This document shows positions 32,940 to 41,893 of a DNA stretch of 64,000 nucleotides, one piece after another. Origin of the DNA: Muriicola sp041358175 (GTDB lineage Bacteria > Bacteroidota > Bacteroidia > Flavobacteriales > Flavobacteriaceae); NCBI RefSeq assembly GCF_041358175.1, contig NZ_JBGKBE010000005.1, forward strand, positions 124,001-188,000, in the 5' to 3' direction. The stretch's first letter is position 1; the number at the start of each line of letters is the position of its first letter. A program made the position numbers and the translations under genes. The notes under the pieces were generated by a model. It made no database searches. It saw nothing but the letters and a program-made list of their open reading frames with translations, and was not told the origin of the DNA.

Positions 32940-34217
32940 ATGAATGAACCCCTGGCAGAACGCGTAAGGCCCAAGACTCTGGAAGACTATATTAGTCAGC
33001 ACCATCTGGTAGGTGAGCAGGGATCTCTTACACATCAGATCAGGAAGGGAACAATCCCTTCTCTTGTGCTTTGGGGTCCGCCCGGTACCGGAAAAACAAC
33101 CCTGGCACAGATCATCGCCAATGAGAGTAAAAGGCCATTTTACACTTTGAGCGCGATCAACAGCGGGGTAAAGGATATCAGGGAAGTCATTGACAAGGCA
33201 AAGGAAAGAGGCAATCTCTTTACTACTAAAAACCCCATCCTATTTATTGATGAGATTCACCGGTTTAGCAAAGCCCAGCAGGATTCTTTGCTGGGTGCCG
33301 TAGAAAAAGGCTGGATTACCCTCATCGGAGCCACCACTGAAAATCCCAGTTTTGAGGTTATTCCCGCTTTGCTGTCGCGATGTCAGGTATACGTACTGAA
33401 CCCTTTTGGAAAAGAAGATCTCGAAATTTTATTAAAAAGGGCTATAGATGAAGATCGTGTCCTTAAAGAGAAAAATATTGAGCTAAAAGAAACTGAAGCC
33501 CTCTTAAGACTATCAGGAGGTGACGGACGAAAACTCCTGAATATTTTTGAACTGGTTGTCTCTTCAGAGCCGGACATGAAAATTACCATTACGAATGAAA
33601 TGGTGATGAACAAAGTGCAGAAGAACACTGTTTTGTACGATAAAACCGGAGAGCAGCATTACGACATTATATCCGCTTTTATAAAATCCATCAGGGGAAG
33701 TGATCCACAGGCAGCTGTATACTGGCTGGCAAGAATGATAGAGGGAGGCGAAGACGTAAAGTTTATCGCCCGGCGAATGCTAATTTCCGCTTCTGAAGAT
33801 ATCGGCCTGGCAAATCCCACTGCCCTGGTTATCGCCAATAATACTTTCCAGGCTGTTACAATCATAGGCTATCCTGAGGCAAGAATCCTATTGAGTGAAT
33901 GCGCTATTTATCTGGCGACAAGCCCCAAGAGCAATTCCAGTTATACAGCCATAAAAAAAGCTCAAGAGGCCGTAAGGCAGCACGGTGATCTCTCTGTGCC
34001 TGTAGACCTGCGAAATGCCCCTACCCGACTCATGAAAGATCTCGGGTATGGCAAAGAGTACAAATACGCACACGATTACCAACAAAACTTTGTGGATGCA
34101 GAATTTCTGCCTGATGCTATAACAGGCACCGTTTTTTACTCCCCCGGTGACAACTCACGTGAAAAGGCAATCAAAGACTATCTGGACCAAAGATGGAAAG
34201 ATAAGTACCAGTACTAG
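32940..34217 (+). CDS. rarA: Replication-associated recombination protein A (AAA+ ATPase)
   Basis: 425 aa, normal length. A RuvB/clamp-loader-like ATPase that acts at stalled forks. Walker A GPPGTGKTT is at residues 46-54, Walker B FIDEIHRFSKAQQD near 100, sensor 1 TLIGATTENPSFE near 123 and the arginine finger SRCQVY near 140. The C-terminal MgsA domain is present (DPQAAVYWLARMIEGGED, RRMLISASEDIGLANP, PKSNSSYTAIKKA). The stop is shared with the convergent gene as CTAG. Confidence 0.95.
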   Translation: MNEPLAERVRPKTLEDYISQHHLVGEQGSLTHQIRKGTIPSLVLWGPPGTGKTTLAQIIANESKRPFYTLSAINSGVKDIREVIDKAKERGNLFTTKNPILFIDEIHRFSKAQQDSLLGAVEKGWITLIGATTENPSFEVIPALLSRCQVYVLNPFGKEDLEILLKRAIDEDRVLKEKNIELKETEALLRLSGGDGRKLLNIFELVVSSEPDMKITITNEMVMNKVQKNTVLYDKTGEQHYDIISAFIKSIRGSDPQAAVYWLARMIEGGEDVKFIARRMLISASEDIGLANPTALVIANNTFQAVTIIGYPEARILLSECAIYLATSPKSNSSYTAIKKAQEAVRQHGDLSVPVDLRNAPTRLMKDLGYGKEYKYAHDYQQNFVDAEFLPDAITGTVFYSPGDNSREKAIKDYLDQRWKDKYQY

Positions 34218-35092
34218 AACTTTATCTGCAATTCTTCCTGGATGCGGTCTGCCCCCTGATAAAATTCAAATATCCAAATATCATCCCTCAGGAACAACAA
34301 GCCGGTCTGCCCTTTCCTTTCCGCAACAAATACATTGGGAAGGGATGTCTCATTTAAATAGAACTGGATACTTGGGGTTGTATCAACCAATTGAAAGCCC
34401 GTTTCGGTTTTCTGGGCATAAAGTGTCCCTAAAAATACCGGTTCATTTTCAGCAACCTCAGCAACGGCGTCCTGCAATGTAACTGCTTCCGTTTGTTCCT
34501 CAGGCATCGGCAGTAAGGCCGACTCTTCTTTATCCTGCTGTTCTTGCGTGGATTCAGCTGTATCTTCAACCGCCTCCGGTTCGGGTTCGACGGCTGGCGG
34601 AGGTGGTGGTGGTAATTTTTTTACATCGTCCTTAAAATTCAGAACAACCGGAGAATTATTTTCTGATTCGGCATAGGCGTATTGAAAACTACTCAGCGAA
34701 CTAAAGGCCTCAGATATGGCTTCCCGATACGCTTTTACATATTCTTTTGTTTTACTGCTGCCCATTTGGGTACGGTACTGCTCTTCCCCTTTACAGTCTT
34801 CAAATACAATAGCTACTTTAGTGGAGAATAGGTTCGACTGTTCATCCAGTTTTGTATAGAGCGCCAGACAACGATCCGAGTCTAATTCCAGGGGTAAAGC
34901 ATCATCGTAAAAAGCATTAATACCTTGTTTTGAAAGGTAAAACTTAACCATCGTACTTGTTTTATACTGATTTTCACTTCGAAATTTCTCGAATTGTTTT
35001 GGTACAATGACGTATTTGTAGTTATTGATGACAGACTGCGCAAAGCAAAAGGTCCCCAGAAAGAGAAGCAAAACGGTACTGTAAATTTTCAT
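34214..35092 (-). CDS. Secreted protein of unknown function with proline-rich linker
   Basis: 292 aa. A signal peptide (MKIYSTVLLLFLGTFCFAQS) is followed by a conserved-looking domain of about 130 residues (YKYVIVPKQFEKFRSENQYK, DDALPLELDSDRCLALYTKL, EAFSSLSSFQYAYAE). A linker with a run of six prolines and many E and T residues (about 160-205) leads to a C-terminal beta segment (LYAQKTETGFQLVDTTPSIQFYL) ending in a basic KF. I do not recognise the family. It follows the DUF5723 gene at nine bases on the same strand, so the three envelope genes 34214-37086 form one transcript. Confidence 0.75.
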   Translation of the reverse strand: MKIYSTVLLLFLGTFCFAQSVINNYKYVIVPKQFEKFRSENQYKTSTMVKFYLSKQGINAFYDDALPLELDSDRCLALYTKLDEQSNLFSTKVAIVFEDCKGEEQYRTQMGSSKTKEYVKAYREAISEAFSSLSSFQYAYAESENNSPVVLNFKDDVKKLPPPPPPAVEPEPEAVEDTAESTQEQQDKEESALLPMPEEQTEAVTLQDAVAEVAENEPVFLGTLYAQKTETGFQLVDTTPSIQFYLNETSLPNVFVAERKGQTGLLFLRDDIWIFEFYQGADRIQEELQIKF

Positions 35093-35101
35093 GTATCGGA
35101 A

Positions 35102-36547
35102 CTATCGGTTAGTTCCCCAAGATAGGATATTAAATCCTATTTGAAAAGACGCATAATGACTGTCGGCAAGGTTCTGATATCCCAGGAGGTTATTTCCCAG
35201 AACATAAAAATTGACGGGGCCTGCCTGAAAATTTATCCCTAGTCCTATATTGGTCATGGAAAATTTATCAACGGTATAGGTTGTTTTCAATCCAAGGAAA
35301 TTTCCAATCCTACGGAGATAAAAAGCTGTAAGAGCTGCTTGTGGCCCCCTGGGTCTGTTAATGGCATGTAGTTGCACTCCCAGGGCATTTCGGTAGGAAA
35401 AGCGCGTATCAGCATCTGTAACCCCAATATCACAATCACAGTCAAGATCACCATTTACAGGTTCACCAAAATTATATCTCAGCGACCCGTATAGTTGAGT
35501 GGGCCTGAACGTGATATAACTTGTATTGTTATCCTCAAAGGGTAATTGGGCTTCTATTTCATCGACCAGATCCTGCCAGAAATCTGAATTGGCATCGTCA
35601 AAGGCATCGGGCAGAATTACTTCAATACCTTCTGTAGTGGCACTCCCCTGCAGGGAATATCCTTTGATGTCTCCCGAATGATATACAAATCCCAGATCGA
35701 GCAGGCTTCCCGTCACCACTGTTCTTTCATTGAGTTGATAAGTAAAACCCAGATCAATCCCAAGACCCAGGTCCCCTCCAAGAAGGGCTCTTTTGGTAAT
35801 CACATTCGCCACGGTACCAGCTGCTTCGTTATCTATGATAGCCCTTATCTCTTCTACACCCGAGGTTCGCAATTGCATATCGGCTACCAGGGTATTAGCC
35901 AAAAGGTTGTTCTGACCTTCATTGGTTACGAAATAACCCGAATTCGTTGAAGAATGGAAATCGTAGATGCCGGAATATATCTTGGCTCTGGCACCCACGG
36001 TAAGACTTCGGTTTAATTCTTTGTTCAGGCCGAAATGAAAAACCGTAAGTCCTTCACCCCTGGTCTTCAGGTGCCCCAGATCAAACCTTCTTCCCAGCTG
36101 ATCTGCGTTCCCCTCAAAGGCGAGATAAGCGAGATCCTGTGGCCAGTAAAGAATTGTACTCGATTCAAAATACACTCCAAAGGAATAAAAATGCCTTGGA
36201 TTTTTCTTACTTCTATATCCACCGTGAAGCAGGTCTAATTGTACTGTTGCTCCAAATTCATCCCTTTTTGACAAGCCATTAAGTGCACGTGTACGAACTT
36301 TTATGTTGAAATCAATCCCATCATTGGCAAACAGATCATTCACCGTAATCCCGCTTGTCCCGGCCTGGCCGTAAATTCCGGATGCAAGAGGAACTCCTGC
36401 ATACCAGGAAAAAGAGGTGTTCATCCCGGGATTCAATAAAATAGCCTGTGGTATCTCAGTAAAATCGTAGAGTAACTCCTTGTTCTGGCTAAAAAGAGAG
36501 CCACTACCCCAGAGAGCAGCTATAATTAAGAGTCCCCAGAATCTCAT
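35102..36547 (-). CDS. DUF5723-family outer-membrane protein
   Basis: 481 aa with a signal peptide (MRFWGLLIIAALWGSGSLFS). The body alternates glycine-rich and aromatic strands: YDFTEIPQAILLNPGMN near residue 25, FHFGLNKELNRSLTVGARAKIYSG near 165, and GIDLGFTYQLNERTVVTGSLLDLGFVYH near 260. This looks like a FadL/PorP-like barrel and matches what I recall of DUF5723, a Bacteroidota family of unknown function. It starts four bases inside the end of the upstream lipoprotein gene, so the two are coupled. Transport role is inferred from shape only. Confidence 0.8.
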   Translation of the reverse strand: MRFWGLLIIAALWGSGSLFSQNKELLYDFTEIPQAILLNPGMNTSFSWYAGVPLASGIYGQAGTSGITVNDLFANDGIDFNIKVRTRALNGLSKRDEFGATVQLDLLHGGYRSKKNPRHFYSFGVYFESSTILYWPQDLAYLAFEGNADQLGRRFDLGHLKTRGEGLTVFHFGLNKELNRSLTVGARAKIYSGIYDFHSSTNSGYFVTNEGQNNLLANTLVADMQLRTSGVEEIRAIIDNEAAGTVANVITKRALLGGDLGLGIDLGFTYQLNERTVVTGSLLDLGFVYHSGDIKGYSLQGSATTEGIEVILPDAFDDANSDFWQDLVDEIEAQLPFEDNNTSYITFRPTQLYGSLRYNFGEPVNGDLDCDCDIGVTDADTRFSYRNALGVQLHAINRPRGPQAALTAFYLRRIGNFLGLKTTYTVDKFSMTNIGLGINFQAGPVNFYVLGNNLLGYQNLADSHYASFQIGFNILSWGTNR

Positions 36548-37086
36548 TTTAATTGTAACCTGAATTTACCACTAGACCTGAAGACAACCATAGGGTCTGG
36601 CAGAGATGAAACACTCGTTGTATCGCCCAGATTACTGGCACTTACCCGAACTGCCGAAGTGTTTCTGATAATATCTAAACTTCGCCCTGTCGGAGTGCCA
36701 TAGGTGGTCTCACGTCTTATTATTGATGCAGGGCCGGGATCGAGTGAAAAAAATTCTGTATCAAGGACATTTCCGGCTTCATCGAGGTACTCAAAAACAA
36801 TCTCTAGCTCCTTACTGGTAGTGTTTTCAAGCTCATAAGTCATTACCCCATCCAAGACGTTATCCGCAAAAAAACTCTCGTTAAAAGCATCGAAATTAAA
36901 GGTCTGAATATACCAGATAGCACCATTGGCGTCATTAATTACACTTTCAGGACTTTCCACATACAAAATGCTCGCTTCAATGGTCGGAATGATCTCAAGG
37001 TCGTCAAACTGATCGAAGTTTTGCTCCTCCACACAGGAGGTCAAACCTAACACTAATACCAATATGAAGTATTTAAATTTCTGCAT
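36544..37086 (-). CDS. Lipoprotein of unknown function
   Basis: 180 aa. The signal VLGLTSC gives a lipidated cysteine near residue 18. The rest is beta-rich (IEASILYVESPESV, LENTTSKELEIVFEYLDEAGNVL, DPGPASIIRRETTYGTPTG) and looks like an immunoglobulin-type fold; I recognise no catalytic motif. It overlaps the DUF5723 gene by four bases, which argues that the two proteins work together in the outer membrane. First gene of the envelope trio. Confidence 0.75.
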   Translation of the reverse strand: MQKFKYFILVLVLGLTSCVEEQNFDQFDDLEIIPTIEASILYVESPESVINDANGAIWYIQTFNFDAFNESFFADNVLDGVMTYELENTTSKELEIVFEYLDEAGNVLDTEFFSLDPGPASIIRRETTYGTPTGRSLDIIRNTSAVRVSASNLGDTTSVSSLPDPMVVFRSSGKFRLQLK

Positions 37087-37149
37087 CTTAGGGCCCTGTT
37101 AAAGGCATCGGAATTTACAAGAGATACGCCCTCCTTTCCCTATATAACT

Positions 37150-37839
37150 TTATAAAAAAGATTTTATTTCACTAAGATGGTGAATGATTTCCCCATGTTT
37201 GTGAAGAGGATCGCCATGGACATTAAGATGAATTGTATGTAAACCCATTGCACGTGCACCCAGTATATCAGCTTCAAGGTTATCTCCCACCATAACGGCA
37301 TGCTGAGGAAGTACCATGGTTCGGGCCAGGGCAAGTTGAAATATTATTGGATTTGGCTTTTTAACTCCTGCCATTTCTGAATTAATAATTTGATCAAAGT
37401 ATCCCGATATTCCTGCGTTGTACAACTTTTTCGTCTGTACTTCTTCAAACCCATTGGTAATGATATGCATCTTATATCGCGGTTTCAAATAATCAAGAAT
37501 CTCACGAGTATAGGGCAGTAAGTGCCCATATGTTGAAAGATGTTCGATATAGGCATGAGCAAGGCTATTAATCACAGTATCCTCAACAGCATAATTCACC
37601 CTGTCAAAGACCTTACGCAGCCTTTGATAACGCAAAGCTCCTTTTTCAATTTTATTCTCCCTGTATAATTTCCAGAATTCCAGATTGACCGGTCTATATT
37701 CTTTCAGGAAGAACTCCAGCTCGAGATCGATACCATGATCCTCAAATATTTTCTCGAAGGTCAGTGCAGAATTTTTTTCAAAATCCCAGAGCGTATGGTC
37801 GAGGTCGAAGAAAACATCAGTCACTACTTCTCTATACAT
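37150..37839 (-). CDS. HAD-family noncanonical pyrimidine nucleotidase (YjjG type)
   Basis: 229 aa from the ATG at 37839; an in-frame TTG at 37851 is less likely. YjjG-type enzymes dephosphorylate non-canonical or damaged pyrimidine nucleotides. HAD motif I is VFFDLDHTLWDF near residue 9, motif II MHIITNGFEE near 112, the motif III lysine in GVKKPNPIIFQLA near 150, and motif IV VMVGDNLEADILGARAMG near 172. The cap is helical. It overlaps the end of the upstream deacetylase gene by eight bases. Confidence 0.9.
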   Translation of the reverse strand: MYREVVTDVFFDLDHTLWDFEKNSALTFEKIFEDHGIDLELEFFLKEYRPVNLEFWKLYRENKIEKGALRYQRLRKVFDRVNYAVEDTVINSLAHAYIEHLSTYGHLLPYTREILDYLKPRYKMHIITNGFEEVQTKKLYNAGISGYFDQIINSEMAGVKKPNPIIFQLALARTMVLPQHAVMVGDNLEADILGARAMGLHTIHLNVHGDPLHKHGEIIHHLSEIKSFL

Positions 37840-39127
37840 AATACCTGACAATCATTTCTGAATATAACTTGAGCCAGTTTGCTTTTTGTTCCGTCCCAAG
37901 CAATTCGTTAGAAAATACAGTGATAAAATGCCCATTGACATTCTTTACTTCCCGGTGTAACCGGTCTAATTCCGAAAATATTTCTTCCTCAGACTCCAGC
38001 TTTAACAAGGCATAATCATGCGCTGCAAACGGATGGATCTTTACCGGTTGTTGTATTTCCAGGGGAATGTCATAAAAGTAAAAGGAGGTGCAGGTTCCTG
38101 CTTTGAATCCCGTTTCATGGGTATATCCCATGGAATAATCATCCGTAAATTCGGCATCCACCAGATTCCGGTAGGTTTCCGGAATGTCGACCCGGTTGTA
38201 GCGCAACCGCACATAATCCACCGGCCTGTTGATCACATTAGTCAAATTCAGCTTTTCATCCTTGAGTAAATCAAAATTGGTAAAAGAACTATACGATGCC
38301 GCCAGAGAAACCTTATTGTAATCAGCCACCGATTTTATTAAATACCGAAAGTGGTTGTTTTCAGTAGATATATTTTTATCGTATCTCGAGTATTGGGCAA
38401 ATTGAAAGAAAAACATCCCCGGTACCCCATGTTTTTTATGAATCTCAATCAAATCAGAAAAGTTATCAAAAGGATCTTTCCTCAGCCTGGTAATGACCAT
38501 AATCCTTTGTGCTACCCTCCTGAACTTCAGGGAGAACAAATCGAGGAACAAGCCTATTCCACTGCGAAAAAATCCCCTGTGTCCAAAGCTGTGGGACACT
38601 GGAACGTCAATAACGGAAGTATATCGCACCTGTCTTACAGGGACCTTCAAATCGGGGAATCGCTCCTGAAGTAAAATGCGAAGTTTCTGAGCCCAGAGAT
38701 CAACTACGGGGCGTTTTAGAAAACTATGCTCATGGGCGAGGCTTTCCCTGAAAGGAAATCTGCCGAAAAGGTCTTTAACATGAGGAAAGTATTCCTCATA
38801 ACGGGACAAAAGATAAAAACTCGCCGCGAAAATATCAAAAGGAACATTACTTCTTTCCCCTGTCTGAAAAAAACAGGGTACCTCATCCCATTGAGATATG
38901 GTAATATCAACACTGCGAATACCCTGTTCAAACAACAAAGGATGGCTTTTAATAAAGAATTCATTTTGTAGCGGCTGTTTGGTGTAGGTGATCTTTGGCC
39001 CTGAGTGTTTGATAAAATCTTCTATTTTGGTAGTATATCCAACCTCAATCTGAAGCATCCGCTTAAATATCTGTTTCATGATATAGCTGAAGCGCGGAGT
39101 AATTTTATGGGTGTAGATCAACAGCAT
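37832..39127 (-). CDS. Polysaccharide deacetylase-family protein
   Basis: 431 aa from the ATG at 39127, one base after the radC stop (TAATATG); a TTG start at 39151 would overlap radC. The N-terminal region (IYTHKITPRFSYIMKQIFKRML, ISQWDEVPCFFQTGE, AASFYLLSRYEEY) precedes a region like NodB-type deacetylases (YTSVIDVPVSHSFGHRG near 175, VPGMFFFQFA near 245, ETGFKAGTC near 345). The usual TFDD metal motif is replaced by VIDV, so catalysis is uncertain. Large proteins of this build are common in Bacteroidota, but their substrate is not known. Coupled to radC upstream and YjjG downstream. Confidence 0.75.
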   Translation of the reverse strand: MLLIYTHKITPRFSYIMKQIFKRMLQIEVGYTTKIEDFIKHSGPKITYTKQPLQNEFFIKSHPLLFEQGIRSVDITISQWDEVPCFFQTGERSNVPFDIFAASFYLLSRYEEYFPHVKDLFGRFPFRESLAHEHSFLKRPVVDLWAQKLRILLQERFPDLKVPVRQVRYTSVIDVPVSHSFGHRGFFRSGIGLFLDLFSLKFRRVAQRIMVITRLRKDPFDNFSDLIEIHKKHGVPGMFFFQFAQYSRYDKNISTENNHFRYLIKSVADYNKVSLAASYSSFTNFDLLKDEKLNLTNVINRPVDYVRLRYNRVDIPETYRNLVDAEFTDDYSMGYTHETGFKAGTCTSFYFYDIPLEIQQPVKIHPFAAHDYALLKLESEEEIFSELDRLHREVKNVNGHFITVFSNELLGTEQKANWLKLYSEMIVRYYV

Positions 39128-39128
39128 A

Positions 39129-39827
39129 TTAAAGTAGTTGTTGGTCTGCAAAGCTGTAAAAGGACTTCTCGGCGATGATCAGATGATCAAGGACTCTTAT
39201 ATCGAGTACCTTCGCAGCTTCTTTTAATTTTTTTGTTATGGCCCTGTCTGCTTCGCTCGGAACAAGAGCTCCGGAAGGGTGGTTGTGGGCCAGGATTATG
39301 GCCACAGCACCGAGCTCCAGCGCCCTTTTTAAGACGAGCCTTACATCGACCAGGGTACCCGTAATCCCCCCTTTACTAAGCTGAGCCCTGTGTATTACAG
39401 TATTGGCATTATTTAGATAAAGTATCCAGAATTCTTCGTGTTCAAGTTCGGCCATAATGGGTTCTAGTACAGCAAATGCATCGGCACTCCCCCTGATTTT
39501 GGTTGGCGAATGACTTCCCGATTCTCTTCTTCTTCTCCCTATTTCGAGTGCTGCAGCAATAGTTACGGCTTTGGCCTCCCCTATTCCTTTAAATTTCATA
39601 AGGCGTTCTACAGAAAACTTCCCCAACTGATGAAGGTTGTCATTTGAACTATTGAGTATCTTTTTAGCAAGGCTAACGGCACTGTCTTCTCGGCTACCGG
39701 AGCCTATCAGAATTGCCAAAAGTTCGGCGTCTGTGAGTACCGACCTCCCCTTTTGTCTTAATTTTTCCCGCGGTTTGTCGTCGTCGGCCCACGATTTTAT
39801 GGAGAATGAATCCGCCATTTTTTCCAT
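39129..39827 (-). CDS. radC: RadC family protein (JAMM/MPN domain)
   Basis: 232 aa. The N-terminal helix-hairpin-helix part (DAELLAILIGSGSREDSAVSLA, FMKFKGIGEAKA-like block near 68) is followed by the MPN domain. The JAMM zinc motif is intact: E in EHEEFWILYL near 131, then ILAHNHPSGALVPSEAD near 180. The name DNA repair protein is historical and the biochemical role is unresolved. An alternative ATG three codons in is possible. A TATCTTTA box lies three bases before the ATG. Confidence 0.92.
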   Translation of the reverse strand: MEKMADSFSIKSWADDDKPREKLRQKGRSVLTDAELLAILIGSGSREDSAVSLAKKILNSSNDNLHQLGKFSVERLMKFKGIGEAKAVTIAAALEIGRRRRESGSHSPTKIRGSADAFAVLEPIMAELEHEEFWILYLNNANTVIHRAQLSKGGITGTLVDVRLVLKRALELGAVAIILAHNHPSGALVPSEADRAITKKLKEAAKVLDIRVLDHLIIAEKSFYSFADQQLL

Positions 39828-39889
39828 GTCTAAAGATAATCAACTAATATTTTTAATGTACATTTCCCAGTGCAATAAAAAAGCAAGTT

Positions 39890-40333
39890 GTGAAATCTCT
39901 TTTCGACAGTGAAGTTTATAGGGAAATACTGAACAGGATAGACCAATTAAAAGCTACAGACAGAGGACAATGGGGAAAGATGACTGTTGGGCAGATGGTA
40001 TGGCATTGTCAGGTTCCGTTAAAAGTGGCTGTTGCCAATAAACCCAATTCAAAAAAAGGCAATCTGCTGGTCAGATGGTTTTTTAAAAAGTCGCTCTATA
40101 ACGACACACCGTGGCGAAAAAATTTACCCACCTCCCCTTTTGCAAAAACAACTGAAGCAAAAGATTTTACTACTGAAAGAGAAAAACTACGGGCGTTGAT
40201 CACTGAATTCCACCAGCTGAACAACAGAAAAACATGGAATCCTCACCCCTTATTCGGGCGCCTTACTCATGAACAATGGGGTTTGATGCAGTACAAACAC
40301 CTAGATCATCACCTCAGACAATTTGGTGTCTGA
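39890..40333 (+). CDS. DUF1569 / DinB-like protein
   Basis: 147 aa with a GTG start at 39890; no closer ATG is in frame. It has the four-helix DinB-like pattern: TVGQMVWHCQVPLKVAV near residue 31, and HPLFGRLTHEQWGLMQYKHLDHHLRQFGV at the C-terminus. The spaced histidines (H35, and the HLDHHLRQF cluster) are the usual metal ligands of this fold. The family is thought to include thiol-dependent metalloenzymes; no substrate can be assigned. It converges on mpl with a 20-base gap. Confidence 0.85.
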   Translation: MKSLFDSEVYREILNRIDQLKATDRGQWGKMTVGQMVWHCQVPLKVAVANKPNSKKGNLLVRWFFKKSLYNDTPWRKNLPTSPFAKTTEAKDFTTEREKLRALITEFHQLNNRKTWNPHPLFGRLTHEQWGLMQYKHLDHHLRQFGV

Positions 40334-40353
40334 CCTTCTTGTAATAAGAAAAC

Positions 40354-41715
40354 TTAACTAATCCCTAAGTGACCCAGGAAGGCCTGCAGGTCTAGTCCGC
40401 CATAATTTCCGGAACTCATCAGCAGAAATACAGTATTATCAATTTCCTGCTGGTATAAAAATTGTTCAAATTCCGCGGGATCGGTAAATACTTCCAGCTT
40501 CTCATTTTTAAAAGCCCTTCTGATCTGTTCTGCTGACAAAGGCGCCAGTTTTTTGATAGCCACAGATTCAGGGGAATAAAATACCGCCCTTACGTCTGCA
40601 ACGTCAAGCGTTCCCTGATAGTGTGAGAGAAAGGCTTCATTAAGGCTGCTGTAAGTATGTAGTTCCAGGCAGGCCACCAGCTTTTTGTCAGGAAATTGTT
40701 CTTTACTCGCTTTTGTGGTTGCCGCTACTTTACTAGGCGAATGGGCAAAGTCTTTAAAGACAACAGAGGACTTACTTTCCCCCAGTTTCTCCAGACGCTT
40801 TGATGCTCCTTTAAAGGTGCTTATGGCCTGGTAAAAGTCATCCTCATCAACACCCATCTGCTGACAAATCCATTTTGCCCCGGCCAAATTACTCAGGTTA
40901 TGTTTCCCAAAAACTTCAATGGGTAAGGGGCCTTCTTCAGTACTTAGATAGGTCTGGCCTTCTATAACCTGGTAATCAGGGGTTCCGTAGGGAAATTTCC
41001 TGATCGTGTTTTCCGTCTTTTCCACCACTTCAGCAACCCATTTGTCTTCCTGGTTGTAAGTAATACTACCTCCCTTAACTATGCTATCTACAAAGATTTG
41101 AAATTGCTGGAGGTAATTCTCAAAAGTGGGAAAGACATTCATATGATCCCAGGCGATTCCACTCAAAAGGGCAATATTAGGTTGATACAGGTGGAATTTA
41201 GGGCGTTTATCTATAGGAGAGGACAAATACTCATCCCCTTCAAGAACTATAAAGTCGTTTTCCTCGGTCAGATGAACCATACGGTTAAATCCTTCCAGTT
41301 GTGCCCCTACCATATAATCGACGGCCTTTCCATTATAGGCGAGCACATGCAGTATCATTGATGTGATCGTTGTTTTGCCATGACTTCCGCCGATCACTAC
41401 CCGTGTTTTATTTTTTGATTGCTCATAGAGGAACTCCGGGTAGGAATAGATCTTTAACCCCAGCTCCTGAGCTTTTAATAATTCGGGATTGTCTTTTTTT
41501 GCATGCATCCCAAGGATGACAGCATTTATGTTTTTGTCAAGTTTTCCGGGATACCATCCAAATTGCTCTGGTAACAGGCCTTGCCGCTCTAACCGCGATT
41601 TAGAGGGTTCAAAAATAACATCATCACTCCCTGAAATTTCATACCCCTTGTCGTGCAAGGCTAGGGCGAGGTTGTGCATGGCACTTCCCCCTATAGCAAT
41701 AAAATGGATCCGCAT
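40354..41715 (-). CDS. mpl: UDP-N-acetylmuramate:L-alanyl-gamma-D-glutamyl-meso-diaminopimelate ligase (Mpl type)
   Basis: 453 aa, the Mpl length, and MurC-like. Mpl recycles cell-wall tripeptide onto UDP-MurNAc. The Rossmann start is MRIHFIAIGGSAMHNLALAL, followed by the P-loop VVIGGSHGKTTITSMILHV near residue 107. Then come FIVLEGDEYLSS near 155, GKHNLSNLAGAKW near 270, and FKDFAHSPSKVAATTKA near 320 in the ligase C-terminal domain. The AHSP motif matches Mpl (MurC has DYGHHP). It is transcribed alone from a perfect promoter just upstream. Confidence 0.93.
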   Translation of the reverse strand: MRIHFIAIGGSAMHNLALALHDKGYEISGSDDVIFEPSKSRLERQGLLPEQFGWYPGKLDKNINAVILGMHAKKDNPELLKAQELGLKIYSYPEFLYEQSKNKTRVVIGGSHGKTTITSMILHVLAYNGKAVDYMVGAQLEGFNRMVHLTEENDFIVLEGDEYLSSPIDKRPKFHLYQPNIALLSGIAWDHMNVFPTFENYLQQFQIFVDSIVKGGSITYNQEDKWVAEVVEKTENTIRKFPYGTPDYQVIEGQTYLSTEEGPLPIEVFGKHNLSNLAGAKWICQQMGVDEDDFYQAISTFKGASKRLEKLGESKSSVVFKDFAHSPSKVAATTKASKEQFPDKKLVACLELHTYSSLNEAFLSHYQGTLDVADVRAVFYSPESVAIKKLAPLSAEQIRRAFKNEKLEVFTDPAEFEQFLYQQEIDNTVFLLMSSGNYGGLDLQAFLGHLGIS

Positions 41716-41734
41716 TTGCCAGTAAAATTTCGAA

Positions 41735-41765
41735 CAAAGATAGGGTTTGAAATATGCTTCCCAAA
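41735..41765 (-). promoter_or_regulatory. Promoter of mpl
   Basis: On the minus strand TTTG (41765-41762), 19 bases, TATCTTTG (41742-41735). It matches the Bacteroidota consensus at both boxes with the same spacing as the ribosomal promoter. The leader would be about 14 bases. Confidence 0.75.
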
Positions 41766-41893
41766 GTGAAGAGGGACGGAGATTCTTACTATCTTAGATT
41801 CTGCATAGGATTTTTGTTCTGGAACAGAAAATAAACATACACGAGACCGCTTTTGTCACAGCTGCATTCAGGGCCGGAGACCCTTCCCTGAGT

